From NCBI GenBank assembly GCA_006226375.1, contig SBHC01000017.1, positions 1 through 64,000 on the forward strand: a stretch of 64,000 bases of DNA, given 5' to 3'. Positions 41,229 through 50,352 of the stretch are shown one piece after another. The notes under the pieces are model-generated. The model searched no databases and was not told the DNA's origin. It was given only the letters and a program-made list of their open reading frames with translations. Every line of letters begins with the position of its first letter. Position 1 is the first letter of the stretch. Both the position numbers and the translations under genes were made by a program. The stretch is from Deltaproteobacteria bacterium. GTDB lineage: Bacteria > Myxococcota_C > UBA6777.

Positions 41229-41909
41229 TTACTGACTTTGGGGTTGCTGCGCAGGCCAACCGTTGGGGAGGCCTGTGTTGCGGTCAAAGTTAAACAGATG
41301 AGTGGTGACAGCCAGTCGGTAGTCGCGCTTGTCTTGCTTCCACGTAATCACAATCTGGATCTCACGTAGAGACTCTTGCAGTTGCTTGAAGACGGTTTTC
41401 ATCTGGCCCTGAATCATGCCCATCATCGGACCCATACTCGACAGAATCGATTGGGGGTCTGTGTTTTGGTTCATGGAAATTCCCATGCTTCCGAGCAATC
41501 CTTGGGCTTGAGCGAGGCGGGCTGCGCCAGCTTCATCACCGTCGCCTTTTTTCTCCCCACCTCCTCCAAGACCGGGCAGGTTGGTGGGTTCGGCGATCTC
41601 TACCTTTTTGATGCAGTACTTCCATTTGAAGCCTTCAAAGGCCTTGCCTTCATCGTCAAAGTCGCCTTCTTTGCACGAGCTTTTGGAGAGGCCAAAGGGA
41701 ACCTTCTGATCTTCAACTTGCTGCATCAGGAAGGCCATCCGTGCACGAGCCAATTGGGTCGCAACGGTTAGGTTCTTGGCGTAGCGGGTCATCTGCATGC
41801 CGCCACCTTGTGCGTCGAGTAGAACGACCAGCCCCATCGCCAAAAGGGACAGAGCGACCATCACCTCCAGCAGCGTAAAGCCCGCCAAAGAAGGACGTTT
41901 ACGAATCAT
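41229..41909 (-). CDS. gspI: Type II secretion pseudopilin GspI
   Basis: 226 residues. AAAGGAG is placed 9 nt before the ATG at 41909 and only 3 nt before the ATG at 41915, so 41909 is preferred. SLAG/FTLLEVMVALSLLAMGLVVLL is a canonical prepilin site and helix. Typical GspI are 120-130 residues. Here a Gly/Met/Gln-rich insert (about 105-165, including GGGGEKKGDGDEAG and repeated MG, QG pairs) lengthens the head. The end has the GspI-like VITWKQDKRDYRLAVTTHL strand. The start overlaps the gspH stop. Confidence 0.9.
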   Translation of the reverse strand: MIRKRPSLAGFTLLEVMVALSLLAMGLVVLLDAQGGGMQMTRYAKNLTVATQLARARMAFLMQQVEDQKVPFGLSKSSCKEGDFDDEGKAFEGFKWKYCIKKVEIAEPTNLPGLGGGGEKKGDGDEAGAARLAQAQGLLGSMGISMNQNTDPQSILSSMGPMMGMIQGQMKTVFKQLQESLREIQIVITWKQDKRDYRLAVTTHLFNFDRNTGLPNGWPAQQPQSQ

Positions 41910-42636
41910 CGTCATCGTCTCCTTTCTTGCGGTTGGTGAAGGAGTCGCTTAACTCCACCTTCTCTGAATGCACCACCACGCGACCCGTAAGAGGCTTGAT
42001 CTCCAAGGAGAATATGGTGTTGCGAGCGTCCTTAAGGTAAATCATCGCGCGTTGGCAGCGTCCCAAAGGCAAACAGTGAAGGTAGGTATACCGAGGTCCT
42101 TTGTCTTTGCTGTAAGGTTCTTTCTGGTGCGAGACAAAGATGGAATCAAACGTAACACCGGCTGACAGCGGTCGTGCTTTGAGAAGTCCTCCGCTGAATT
42201 GTTGGAACGTCGCCTTTTTTACCTCCAGGGAGATGGGCTTTTCCCCGCTCCAACCGCCCAACGTCGTCGAGGAGCTTTCAGACTGCTTCTCCTTCTTGAG
42301 CTTCTCTTTGCGTTTCTTTTCTTCTTCTTTTTTCTTCGCCTGGTACGCGTTGTTTTGCTCGCTGTCGATCAGACAGCGGCCGTCTGTGCTCACTTCTACC
42401 TGGTACTTGTTCTTCTTCAGGTCGAACTTGAGCCTCATGCAAAGACCCTTCATCGCGGCCTGGTTGTACAAGTACCGAATGGTTCCTGCGAGGCGCGTGG
42501 CGTCTTTGCGAAGCTTGGCGTGAGTGAGCGCGTTGAAGTTGGGCATACCGACGGCAAAGACCAACCCCAGCAGGAAAATCACAACCATGATTTCCATCAG
42601 CGTCATACCCACTTGTGATTTGCGATGACGTCTCAT
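41899..42636 (-). CDS. gspH: Type II secretion pseudopilin GspH
   Basis: 245 residues; AAGGAA lies 9 nt before the ATG. Leader MRRHRKSQVG is followed by /MTLMEIMVVIFLLGLVFAVGMP. The segment ATRLAGTIRYLYNQAAMKG (near 42-60) is the typical GspH helix, and KGLCMRLKFDLKKNKYQVEV follows. Residues about 92-122 are a charged Lys/Glu tract (KKKEEEKKRKEKLKKEK) not usual for GspH. The C-terminus is acidic, ending in five Asp and Ser. It ends 11 nt after the preferred start of gspI, in an overlapping arrangement. Confidence 0.9.
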   Translation of the reverse strand: MRRHRKSQVGMTLMEIMVVIFLLGLVFAVGMPNFNALTHAKLRKDATRLAGTIRYLYNQAAMKGLCMRLKFDLKKNKYQVEVSTDGRCLIDSEQNNAYQAKKKEEEKKRKEKLKKEKQSESSSTTLGGWSGEKPISLEVKKATFQQFSGGLLKARPLSAGVTFDSIFVSHQKEPYSKDKGPRYTYLHCLPLGRCQRAMIYLKDARNTIFSLEIKPLTGRVVVHSEKVELSDSFTNRKKGDDDDDS

Positions 42637-42677
42637 CTTGTGGTTTCCTTGGACTGGGGTGGTAGGTGCTGGACGGT

Positions 42678-43133
42678 TTAGTCGTCCGTTTCGCAGCGAA
42701 TGTCTTTGTCAGTGTCGGTCGTTCCGCCTTCTTTACCATCGGCTCCATAGGAGTAGATGTCGGGGCGGCTGGGGTCATCTTGACCGGGGAACTTGTACAC
42801 GTAGGGGCGGCTCCAGGGATCCTTGGGCACTTTCTTCATGATGCCAGCGCTCTTGAGAGCCTGAAGGCCTTCGCTCTGTGCGGGGAACTTGTTCTTTTCG
42901 ATGTTGTACTGATTGACGGCTTGAACCAGCTTGCACACCTGGGTCTTGGCGATGCCAACTTTACCCTTGGTGAACTGACGGATAACGGCGACACCCACGA
43001 CGGTTCCGATCAAACCGACGAGGATAATAACGACCATGATCTCAAGCAAGGTCATACCAGCCTGGTGCTTGCGCAGGCGGCGCAGTTGACGCTTTCGTTC
43101 CGCTGAAACGGGAGTAAACAGTGTACGTAACAT
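42678..43133 (-). CDS. gspG: Type II secretion major pseudopilin GspG
   Basis: 151 residues from the ATG at 43133, with AAGGAGA 6 nt upstream; a longer frame to 43190 overlaps gspF and is less likely. Leader of 26 residues, basic; site QAG/MTLLEIMVVIILVGLIGTVV, with Met at +1 instead of Phe. The mature part is the usual GspG size: KTQVCKLVQAVNQYNIEKNKFP, QSEGLQAL, and DPWSRPYVYKFPG. The YGADGKEGG.DTDKDI end holds the calcium-binding loop. It is the main subunit of the periplasmic pseudopilus. Confidence 0.96.
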   Translation of the reverse strand: MLRTLFTPVSAERKRQLRRLRKHQAGMTLLEIMVVIILVGLIGTVVGVAVIRQFTKGKVGIAKTQVCKLVQAVNQYNIEKNKFPAQSEGLQALKSAGIMKKVPKDPWSRPYVYKFPGQDDPSRPDIYSYGADGKEGGTTDTDKDIRCETDD

Positions 43134-43186
43134 GGTTGCTCTCCTTTGTGACAGTCGAAGCTCTCTTCCACTGTCGGTAAGTAGGG

Positions 43187-44455
43187 TCATCCTTGAATGG
43201 CGCTGTTGATCTGGAGGATGGGGAGCATAATACTCATCACCACAAAGCCAACAATTACGGCCATAACGATCAGAATGAGGGGTTCCAGGACGGAGGTCAG
43301 CTGACTAATCCGGGCTTCGACCTGGCTTTCGTAAGCGTTGGACACGTGGCCCAACATGGTTTCCAATTCACCGGAGCGTTCGCCCACGGTGATCATGTGA
43401 CTGACGATGGGATCGAACTTCCCGCTGCGCTGTAGGGGGACGGCCAACGACTCCCCTTCGCGAACGTTCTCGCGGGCTTTTTCGATCACATCACTGTATT
43501 GGTGGTTCCCCACCACAGTTTTGACAATATCGAGGGCAGACAGCATCGGCACACCGGAGGAAAGTAGGGTGGCCAGGGTGCTGGAAAAACGTGTGGTGGC
43601 GACCATCGCGATCAACCGTCCGAAGATGGGAACGCGAAGGACAAAAGCGTCGTATTTCTGGCGGCCTTCGTCCGTGTTGATGTAGCGACGAATGAGGTAG
43701 ATTCCCAACCCAAAGAAGGGGATGATGATGAACCACCAGCTACTGACGAAGTTACTGATACCAATGAGTAGACGGGTACTCCAGGGGAGGGTGGCGCCGA
43801 TATCTTCAAACAGCTTGCTCACGCGAGGTACCACCACAGTCATCAAAATGAAGACAACCAGGATGGCAAAGATAATCATGATGACCGGATAGGTCAGCGC
43901 GCCCGAGACCTTCTGCCGCAACTCCATCTGCTTTTCGTTGTAATCGGCCAAACGGGTCAAGACGAGGTCCAACGCACCGGCCGCTTCCCCTGCGCGAACC
44001 ATGTTGACATACAGGTGGTTGAACACCTTGGGGTGCTCGCGAAGGGCGTCCGCAAACGGAGCCCCCTCGTTCACCCGGTCCTTCACCTGCGACAACACCC
44101 GCTTAAACTTGTCGTTGTCGGTTTGCTCAGCAAGAGCCGTCAAGCACTCAATCAGGGGGATGCCTGCACGAGTCAACGTCGCAAGCTGACGAGTAAACAA
44201 CGACACTTCTTGGGCGCTGATGCGCTGGAAGTACTTTTGAAAGTCAACCTCTTTGCTGAGGAGTCCACCTTTGGCTGAGCCGCTGCCACCCATCTTGGCT
44301 TTGGTTTTGCCGCTGCCTTTGTCTTCAAAGACTTCTGTAAGAAGGATACCATCTTTGCGCAACACAGCTTTCAAAGCGCGCGGACCATCGGCCTCTTGCA
44401 CGCCTTGGACGGCTTTTCCTTGTGCGTTGAACCCTTTGTACTCGTAAACAGGCAT
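43187..44455 (-). CDS. gspF: Type II secretion platform protein GspF
   Basis: 422 residues. It starts MPVYEYKGFNAQGKAVQGV, the standard GspF/PilC start, and has the two tandem GspF domains: FTRQLATLTRAGIPLIECLTAL near 85-107 and FSSTLATLLSSGVPMLSALDIV near 290-311. Three membrane helices (about 190-212, 238-258 and 395-415) are present. An unusual Ser/Gly/Lys segment (KGSGKTKAKMGGSGSAKGG) is inserted at about 45-63. Inner-membrane platform that couples GspE to the pseudopilus. No clear ribosome site; translation may be coupled to gspE (71-nt gap). Confidence 0.97.
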   Translation of the reverse strand: MPVYEYKGFNAQGKAVQGVQEADGPRALKAVLRKDGILLTEVFEDKGSGKTKAKMGGSGSAKGGLLSKEVDFQKYFQRISAQEVSLFTRQLATLTRAGIPLIECLTALAEQTDNDKFKRVLSQVKDRVNEGAPFADALREHPKVFNHLYVNMVRAGEAAGALDLVLTRLADYNEKQMELRQKVSGALTYPVIMIIFAILVVFILMTVVVPRVSKLFEDIGATLPWSTRLLIGISNFVSSWWFIIIPFFGLGIYLIRRYINTDEGRQKYDAFVLRVPIFGRLIAMVATTRFSSTLATLLSSGVPMLSALDIVKTVVGNHQYSDVIEKARENVREGESLAVPLQRSGKFDPIVSHMITVGERSGELETMLGHVSNAYESQVEARISQLTSVLEPLILIVMAVIVGFVVMSIMLPILQINSAIQG

Positions 44456-44526
44456 GGCAGTCGTTTCAGTCTTCGTTTAAAGGTGTTTGACAGAGCGGCC
44501 AAACAACGGTGGTTGCAAGGCTTGGG

Positions 44527-46374
44527 TTAGAGGTCTTCTTGGGTGACGCGGCTGATCTCTTCAATGCTTGTGATGCCTTGAAGGACTTTGGCTGCGCCGT
44601 CATCACGCAATGATTTCATGCCCTTCTGCGCGGCGCGTTGTTTGATGGCTCCGGAGGTCTCATTGCGAATCACCATCGAGCGAATCTCATCGTCAATGGT
44701 GAGCAACTCGTAAATACCCATACGACCGCTGTATCCGCTGAAAGAGCAGGCTTCGCAGCCGCCGTCGCGGTCGTGATAGAGGGTGTGACCTGCAGCTTTT
44801 TCGGGTGTTAGTCCGACCTGAGATAGCTGCTCGGATGTCGGCTCGTACGGTTCTTTGCATTCTTTGCAAAGCTTTCGAACCAAGCGCTGAGCGAGAACGC
44901 CCACGACAGACGAAGCCACAAGGAAGGGCTCCACGCCCATGTCGATCAATCGGGTGAACGCTGTAGCGGCGTCGTTGGTGTGGAGGGTCGTGAACACCAA
45001 GTGACCTGTAAGTGATGCTTGGATCGCGATCTCGGCGGTCTCCAAGTCACGGGTTTCTCCCACAAGAATGACGTCAGGGTCCTGACGAAGGAAGGCCCGC
45101 AGACCGCTTGCAAAGGTCAGGTTGATCTTGGAGTTAACCTGCATTTGGCCAATGCCACGAAGCTGGTACTCCACCGGGTCCTCTACTGTGAGGATGTTCT
45201 TCTCCGGTGAGTTGATGCGGCTCAGCGCGGCGTACAACGTGGTAGTCTTTCCAGAACCAGTCGGGCCTGTCACTGGGATAATGCCGTGGCTTCGGTGGAT
45301 CATGCTGAGGAACTGCTTGAGCATGTCATCGGAGAAGCCAAACACCTCCAGATCAAGGACCGTGTTGGATTTGTCGAGCAAACGCATAACGATGCGTTCC
45401 CCGTGAGCCGTCGGAATCGTGGACACCCGGAGGTCGATGTCTTTCCCAGCGATCTTCAAGCGGATACGACCGTCCTGAGGGATTCGTTTTTCGGCGATGT
45501 CCAGCTGGCTCATGATTTTGACACGAGCGGTGATGTGCGAGTGGGCTCTCTTGGGAACCTGGGTGACCTCGTACATCAAGCCGTCTACGCGGAAACGGAC
45601 GCGGACCTCTTTTTCGAAAGGCTCAATGTGGATATCGGAGGCTGCTTCTTTCACCGCCCGGTAGATCAACGCGTTGACAAGGCGGATAACCGGAGCTTCG
45701 TCGTCTCCCACGTCTAGGAGGTCAACCGCTTCGCTGATGTCGGCGTATTCGCTCTGGGTTCCGACATCTTCCAACTCTTCCTGGGCGTCTTCGAGGCCGA
45801 GGTTGCTGTTGATGAAGTCGTACGCCTGGTTGATCGCCGTGACGATTTGGGTGGCCGAGGCGAGCAGCGGAAGTGGCTCAGCCTGGAGCAACATTCGGAG
45901 CTGGTCGAAGGTCTCAACGTCGTAGGGGTCAGCACACGCGATGTAGACCGTGTCAAATTCAACCACCAACGGAAGAATGCGTGACTGGCGGGCAAAGCTC
46001 AGGGGCACTTTGTTGAGCAACTCAGGGGTAATCAACTTTGTGTCGATCTGATGACAGTAGGGGATGTCAAAGTGTTCGCTGCGTGCGAGCAAGAGCTGCG
46101 CTTCTGTGATGGTCTTGCTCGCCAGCATGATGGTTTCGATCGGTTCGCCACGGTCTTCTGCAAGGACGCGGAATTGATCCACTTGGTCCGAGCTGATGAC
46201 GTCCTGATGAAAGAGTACTTCTTCCAGCGGGAGTCCCACATAGCGGCCGGACGGGTAGGTGGCAAACTCTGTGTGTTCAACGCTTGCGAAGATATCCTCT
46301 TCGGCAAGCTCCTCAGGAGCTGGACCTACCGATGTCAGATCAGCCGTTTGTCTGGAAGGTTGGGACTCAAGCAT
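44527..46374 (-). CDS. gspE: Type II secretion ATPase GspE
   Basis: 615 residues; GAGGTG lies 5 nt before the ATG. The N1E/N2E domains (PLEEVLFHQDVISSDQVDQF near 47-66) are followed by the ATPase core. Walker A is [15 protein letters not shown] (about 366-380). The Asp box (RQDPDVILVGETRD, about 430), the His box (FTTLHTNDA), and a tetracysteine zinc site, CKECKEPY and GGCEACSFSGYSGRMGIYE (about 505-550), are all present. It powers pseudopilus assembly from the cytoplasm. Its sequence is the most conserved in the operon, which makes the T2SS assignment firm. Confidence 0.98.
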   Translation of the reverse strand: MLESQPSRQTADLTSVGPAPEELAEEDIFASVEHTEFATYPSGRYVGLPLEEVLFHQDVISSDQVDQFRVLAEDRGEPIETIMLASKTITEAQLLLARSEHFDIPYCHQIDTKLITPELLNKVPLSFARQSRILPLVVEFDTVYIACADPYDVETFDQLRMLLQAEPLPLLASATQIVTAINQAYDFINSNLGLEDAQEELEDVGTQSEYADISEAVDLLDVGDDEAPVIRLVNALIYRAVKEAASDIHIEPFEKEVRVRFRVDGLMYEVTQVPKRAHSHITARVKIMSQLDIAEKRIPQDGRIRLKIAGKDIDLRVSTIPTAHGERIVMRLLDKSNTVLDLEVFGFSDDMLKQFLSMIHRSHGIIPVTGPTGSGKTTTLYAALSRINSPEKNILTVEDPVEYQLRGIGQMQVNSKINLTFASGLRAFLRQDPDVILVGETRDLETAEIAIQASLTGHLVFTTLHTNDAATAFTRLIDMGVEPFLVASSVVGVLAQRLVRKLCKECKEPYEPTSEQLSQVGLTPEKAAGHTLYHDRDGGCEACSFSGYSGRMGIYELLTIDDEIRSMVIRNETSGAIKQRAAQKGMKSLRDDGAAKVLQGITSIEEISRVTQEDL

Positions 46375-46416
46375 GGCGCACCTCGTGGTGTAGTTCTAAA
46401 GAGATTCGGTCGTGGA

Positions 46417-48876
46417 TTATTCCGAGTCTTTGGTGTTGTCGTTAGCCTTCTTGACCTTGGGAGTCTGCTCGTCTTCTTTCTTGCGGCGAGCGGCTTTGGC
46501 CTTCTTGTCTTTCTCCAACTGAAGCTTCTTGCGACGCATCTCTGCGGCTTCGGCTTTTCCTTTGCGGACCATCATGTCCACCTTTTCCACAAAGCCAAAC
46601 GTTCTTTCGTAGTTGCGGTATTTCCACAGCTCTGCTTTGCGGTTCTTGGTATGGAACAGTTGGAGAAACTCTTTCCTCTCGTCCATCTTTTGGCGGAAGA
46701 TCTGTCGGAAGTCTTCCATCTTGGTGATGATGTGAGGTGTGAGGAAGACAAGCAAGTTGGTCTTGGCCACGGAGCGCTTGCGGATGCGGAACAGCGCTCC
46801 CAACAGAGGAATGTCACCAAGGATGGGTACTTTGGAGGTTCCGTACGTGACTTTGTCGCGCATCAAGCCACCAATCACGATGGTTTGTTTGTTGCGCGCG
46901 AGCACCACGGTTTTGATCCGGCGTTTGGTGGTGGTGGGTCCCAACTCTGGGTCATTTCCTGCCAACTCGGTCAGCTCCTGTTCAAAGTCCAGACGTACAT
47001 AATCGCCAGCGTCGACCTGGGGTTTGATCTTGAGGGTCAAGGCCACGTCTTGACGCTGGATGTTTCGGATGGGGGGAACCCCTGCCTGGGCTGCCCCTGT
47101 GAAGGTTGTTCCCGCGATGAAGGGAACGTTTTGCCCAACCTGCAAGGTGGCTTCCTTGTTGGCGGTGGTCAAGATATGAGGCGTGGAAATGATATCCACG
47201 TCGGTGTTACTCTGGATGGCCCGAAGGACTACACCAAACGAAGGCAACCCTGTGGTGCTTCCAAACAAACCGGAGGTGTTGGGGACCTCCGCGCCGCGCA
47301 AACCAAAGGCCAAACCAAGCAGGGCGGAGGGGCTCAACACAAGGCTGTTCAGGCCGCTGAGTTGGGTGCCCAACAAACCAACGGAGGGGTTGGCTGTGTC
47401 GCCTGTTACGTTGGCGCCACCGTGGAACACAAGTCCGAGTTCGCGAGATTTGTCTTGGCTGACTTCCATCACCACGATCTCAACGAACACCTGTTTGCGG
47501 GCTCGATCCAGCTCAGCGATAACGCGCTTGAGGCTGTCGTAGTCACGTCGACTGGCAATCACTACGAGGGAGTTGGTCGCCTTGTCAGCGGTGATCTTGA
47601 CCTCGCCTTCAAACTGTTCCGCGGCTTTTCGTCGGCTTGTTCCGCGACTGCGGCGTCGGGTTCGTCGACGTTGTTGGGTGCCTCGTGTGAGTTGAGACAA
47701 TGTCTGTGCGAGTTCATCGGAGGACGCAAACTTCAGCCGGTGGACCCAGATCTGGCCGTCGTTGGGAAGAGGAATGTCGAGATCTTTGAGCAGCTTGCTG
47801 ACGCGCTTGATCGCTCGTGGGTTACTCAACACGATGATCTGGTTGGTTCGTTCGTCGGCTACCATCTTGGTGATGCGGTAGGCGTCGGCGCTGTCGTCGT
47901 CCGATTTGCTCGTGTTGCGGTTGACCCGGGCCCTTACCTTTCGTTTTCTATTGGTGCGGCGACCTCGTCGGGTGCGGCGAACCACTCGTCTTGTTCGTCG
48001 TCGAGTGTTCTTTCTTGGGCGTCCAATTTGGAAGAGCTGCTGCAGCTTTTGTGCAATGGCTTGGGCTTCCGCATGTTGAACTTGCAGAACGTAGACGTTA
48101 TCGCGGGTCGAGTCTTGAGGTACATCCAAGGTGTTGAGGATCTTTCGGACGCGCCGAAGGTTGGGCGCATAGTCCGTAATGATCAAGATGCTTCCAGCCT
48201 GGTAAGGGATGATTCCACCGCTGGGGCTGGACAGCTGTCGAACGAGACCTGCCACCTGGTTGACGTCGAGGTGCTGCAAACGGTGCAAGTATGTGATGAC
48301 TTCCTCGCGGTAAGGCAGGCGAGCGTTCTTTTGGGTGTAGGTCCGGATGGGACTACGGCGGCTGTCTCGGGTGTAGATGATGTTCCAGTACGAGCCAACC
48401 CGGTACGCTGTCATCTGGTTGGCTTGCAGAGCCGCAAAGAATGCGCGGTAAGCCTCGCGAACCGTAACTTTCTTGGACGAGATGATGTTGAGCTGCTGGC
48501 CTCGCACCCGCGAACTGATGATGAAGTTTTGGCAGGTCAGCTTCGCAATCCAACGGACCACCTCGATGATCTTGGACTTGTCAAAGTCAATGGCAACGCG
48601 CACGTTCCACTTGACCCGGCACCTTCTCTTGAGGCCTTGCACTCGCGTTCCCTGCACATTTCTTCCGCGGCCGCGAGCTTGAGCCACGCGACGTTGGTTG
48701 GAAGTGCGCGACTTCTTCGCAGCAGGGAGTTTGGGGGCGGCCTGCCGGGGCGCACCTGGACGAGCCTGTGCTGGTGTGGGAGCTGCAAGCATCCACACCG
48801 CGCCAAGGAGCCCTGCAAGAAGGGCAGCGCACCTTGTTCGTCCTTGGGAGGCAGACTGGAAACAGCGCAACATCAT
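46417..48876 (-). CDS. gspD: Type II secretion secretin GspD
   Basis: 819 residues. Its ATGA overlaps the gspC stop. Signal peptide (about 1-38, PAQA-RP). N0 domain about 90-170 (VAIDFDKSKIIEVVRWIAKLT), three N-type KH-like domains to about 470, then the secretin barrel with VPFIAGTTFTG near 590 and the DVALTLKIKPQV strand. Two inserts in the N domains are arginine-rich: 286-320 and 398-417. The C-terminal S domain region is a long Lys/Glu helix (about 770-819). It forms the outer-membrane channel. No gspS pilotin is in the window. Confidence 0.97.
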   Translation of the reverse strand: MMLRCFQSASQGRTRCAALLAGLLGAVWMLAAPTPAQARPGAPRQAAPKLPAAKKSRTSNQRRVAQARGRGRNVQGTRVQGLKRRCRVKWNVRVAIDFDKSKIIEVVRWIAKLTCQNFIISSRVRGQQLNIISSKKVTVREAYRAFFAALQANQMTAYRVGSYWNIIYTRDSRRSPIRTYTQKNARLPYREEVITYLHRLQHLDVNQVAGLVRQLSSPSGGIIPYQAGSILIITDYAPNLRRVRKILNTLDVPQDSTRDNVYVLQVQHAEAQAIAQKLQQLFQIGRPRKNTRRRTRRVVRRTRRGRRTNRKRKVRARVNRNTSKSDDDSADAYRITKMVADERTNQIIVLSNPRAIKRVSKLLKDLDIPLPNDGQIWVHRLKFASSDELAQTLSQLTRGTQQRRRTRRRSRGTSRRKAAEQFEGEVKITADKATNSLVVIASRRDYDSLKRVIAELDRARKQVFVEIVVMEVSQDKSRELGLVFHGGANVTGDTANPSVGLLGTQLSGLNSLVLSPSALLGLAFGLRGAEVPNTSGLFGSTTGLPSFGVVLRAIQSNTDVDIISTPHILTTANKEATLQVGQNVPFIAGTTFTGAAQAGVPPIRNIQRQDVALTLKIKPQVDAGDYVRLDFEQELTELAGNDPELGPTTTKRRIKTVVLARNKQTIVIGGLMRDKVTYGTSKVPILGDIPLLGALFRIRKRSVAKTNLLVFLTPHIITKMEDFRQIFRQKMDERKEFLQLFHTKNRKAELWKYRNYERTFGFVEKVDMMVRKGKAEAAEMRRKKLQLEKDKKAKAARRKKEDEQTPKVKKANDNTKDSE

Positions 48877-49949
48877 TGATCTTTGACCTCGTAACTGTAG
48901 TTCTGGAGCTTGCCTTTGCGCATCACTTCCACGGACAGGTTCTTCGCGGACATCAAGTTGCTGTAGGCTTCAAGGGCTTTTTGGGGACTGGTGAATTCAT
49001 AACCGTTGATGCGTCGAATCACATCGCCGTTCTTGATTCCAAGCTTTTGGTACAGGGAGCCGCGCTTGATGTGGTACACGCGGAATCCTGCGGGCTTTCC
49101 TTTTTTGAAGAAGGGCACAATCGCGGCCTGAGAGGCCAACACATCGAGGCGTTTGGTCATCGAGTCAAGGAGGTTCCGAGGCAGCGAGTACTGTTTGTTG
49201 CCGGTTTTCTTGATCTGGGACAGGTTGAGCTTTGTGCTGCGAAGCTTGCGGTACTTTTTGTACAGCGAGCTGCGGTAGTTGCCGCCACCACGTCCTGGGG
49301 GGGCGTATTGCTCAACGTATTCGAATCGTCCGCCGCCTCGATCCAACTTCACATAGCTTGGCTTCTTGATGACGGTTTTTTCTTTCACGGTCATGGGGAT
49401 GCTTTTGCCGTTGGGCCCTTCTTTGTACACCGTTCGCTTGACCATCTTTTCAACAAGAGGTCCTTCTTCGATGTCACAAATCACGATGCCCTGGTACTCG
49501 TCGCCAGGTCGCACTGCAAACAGCTGTCGTTTCTTGGCGTCATACAACACGGCCACGCTGTACGAGGGGTCGCTCGCTACAGAGGTGCCTTTCAACTGCA
49601 AGGGGAGCTTGGTTCGTCGATAAGCTGCTTTTGGGTCACAAGGTTTGTAGGCCTTGGGCTTCTCGTCCTTCTTGGACTTCTTCACCGTCTTGGGTGTTGT
49701 GGGAGCCTGCACGGGCTTCTGATCTTTGTCGATTAGGTTCACATGCGCGAGGACAGCATAGCTCGCGCGCACGTTACGTTGGTACCCGTTGTTCTGGAGC
49801 TGCCCTTTCTGTTTGATCGTGTATGTCCGTTTGGTGGGCAGCATCAAACTCACGGTGTTGCTTGCCGTCTTGGCAAGGAGGTAGCTCGACGAAAACAAAA
49901 ATGTCACCGTGAACACCCAAGAGTGAGTATGAAGCAGTTGTTTCAACAT
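48873..49949 (-). CDS. gspC: Type II secretion protein GspC with PDZ domain
   Basis: 358 residues, larger than usual for GspC (about 270-310). GGAGAA is 5 nt before the ATG. One N-terminal membrane helix (about 10-27) is followed by a homology region (LQLKGTSVASDPSYSVAVLYDAKKRQLFAVRPGDEY, shown as two pieces of under 20 at about 117-134 and 135-152). A longer linker follows, then a C-terminal PDZ domain (about 265-350: LGIKNGDVIRRINGYEFTSP). It links the inner-membrane platform to GspD. First gene of the operon; the sigma-54-like promoter lies 94-109 nt upstream. Confidence 0.93.
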   Translation of the reverse strand: MLKQLLHTHSWVFTVTFLFSSSYLLAKTASNTVSLMLPTKRTYTIKQKGQLQNNGYQRNVRASYAVLAHVNLIDKDQKPVQAPTTPKTVKKSKKDEKPKAYKPCDPKAAYRRTKLPLQLKGTSVASDPSYSVAVLYDAKKRQLFAVRPGDEYQGIVICDIEEGPLVEKMVKRTVYKEGPNGKSIPMTVKEKTVIKKPSYVKLDRGGGRFEYVEQYAPPGRGGGNYRSSLYKKYRKLRSTKLNLSQIKKTGNKQYSLPRNLLDSMTKRLDVLASQAAIVPFFKKGKPAGFRVYHIKRGSLYQKLGIKNGDVIRRINGYEFTSPQKALEAYSNLMSAKNLSVEVMRKGKLQNYSYEVKDQ

Positions 49950-50352
49950 GATGATTCTCCGTGCACTGCAGAGAAGAAGGCTCCCAAATGGGAAAACATG
50001 CTCAGCTCTCTTCTCTCCAACTCTACTGTTCTTCTAAACCGCTGCACGAACTATGCCAGCTTCAGAAGGCCTTTGTTGGAAGAAAGCTTCGCTGTAAGAA
50101 GCGTTGCTATCATAGTGACCGAAACCCCGCTGTCAACCGCGTCTTACGTATTTGCGGTAGGACCTGGATTTCCCTTTCTCATACGTTCCCTGTTGGCCTC
50201 TTGCTCTGACCCGTCGACGTAACCCTGACATGTGAGGCCGGGTTTCTTCCCCACTTTGGCTCGTGGGTGTGGTGCTCATCTGTTTGATATTGTTGGATTG
50301 TTGCGTCGATCTTGAGGCTGTGGAAGAGGAGGGAAGGGCTTGTGACAAATTG
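49950..50352. other. Intergenic region upstream of gsp operon
   Basis: About 400 bases separate the activator gene (stop at 50353) from gspC. It carries the sigma-54-like promoter (50043-50058) on the minus strand and, at its far end, the palindrome at 50342-50356. A 71-codon minus-strand frame at 50133-50348 is Arg/Ser-rich, has a TTG start and no ribosome site, so I do not call it a gene. Confidence 0.6.
50043..50058 (-). promoter_or_regulatory. Sigma-54-like promoter of gsp operon
   Basis: On the minus strand the sequence is TGGCATAGTTCGTGCA. It matches TGGCAYRNNNNTTGCW at all defined positions except the first T of TTGC, with correct -24/-12 spacing. The predicted start lies about 80 nt before gspC. 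The gene immediately upstream encodes an NtrC-family activator, the required partner of sigma-54. The same outer halves (TGGCATA and TGCA) occur at 3243-3258. Confidence 0.65.

Noticed and set aside
46051-48879. 942-codon plus-strand frame opposite gspD and gspE
   Set aside because: Antisense shadow created by codon bias; gspD and gspE are unmistakable on the other strand.
48837-49950. Possible frameshift between gspC and gspD
   Set aside because: The 4-base ATGA overlap is a normal translational coupling; both proteins are full length.
50133-50348. 71-codon Arg/Ser-rich minus-strand frame between the activator and gspC
   Set aside because: TTG start, no ribosome site, and it ends 75 bases upstream of the sigma-54-like promoter; no recognisable domain.
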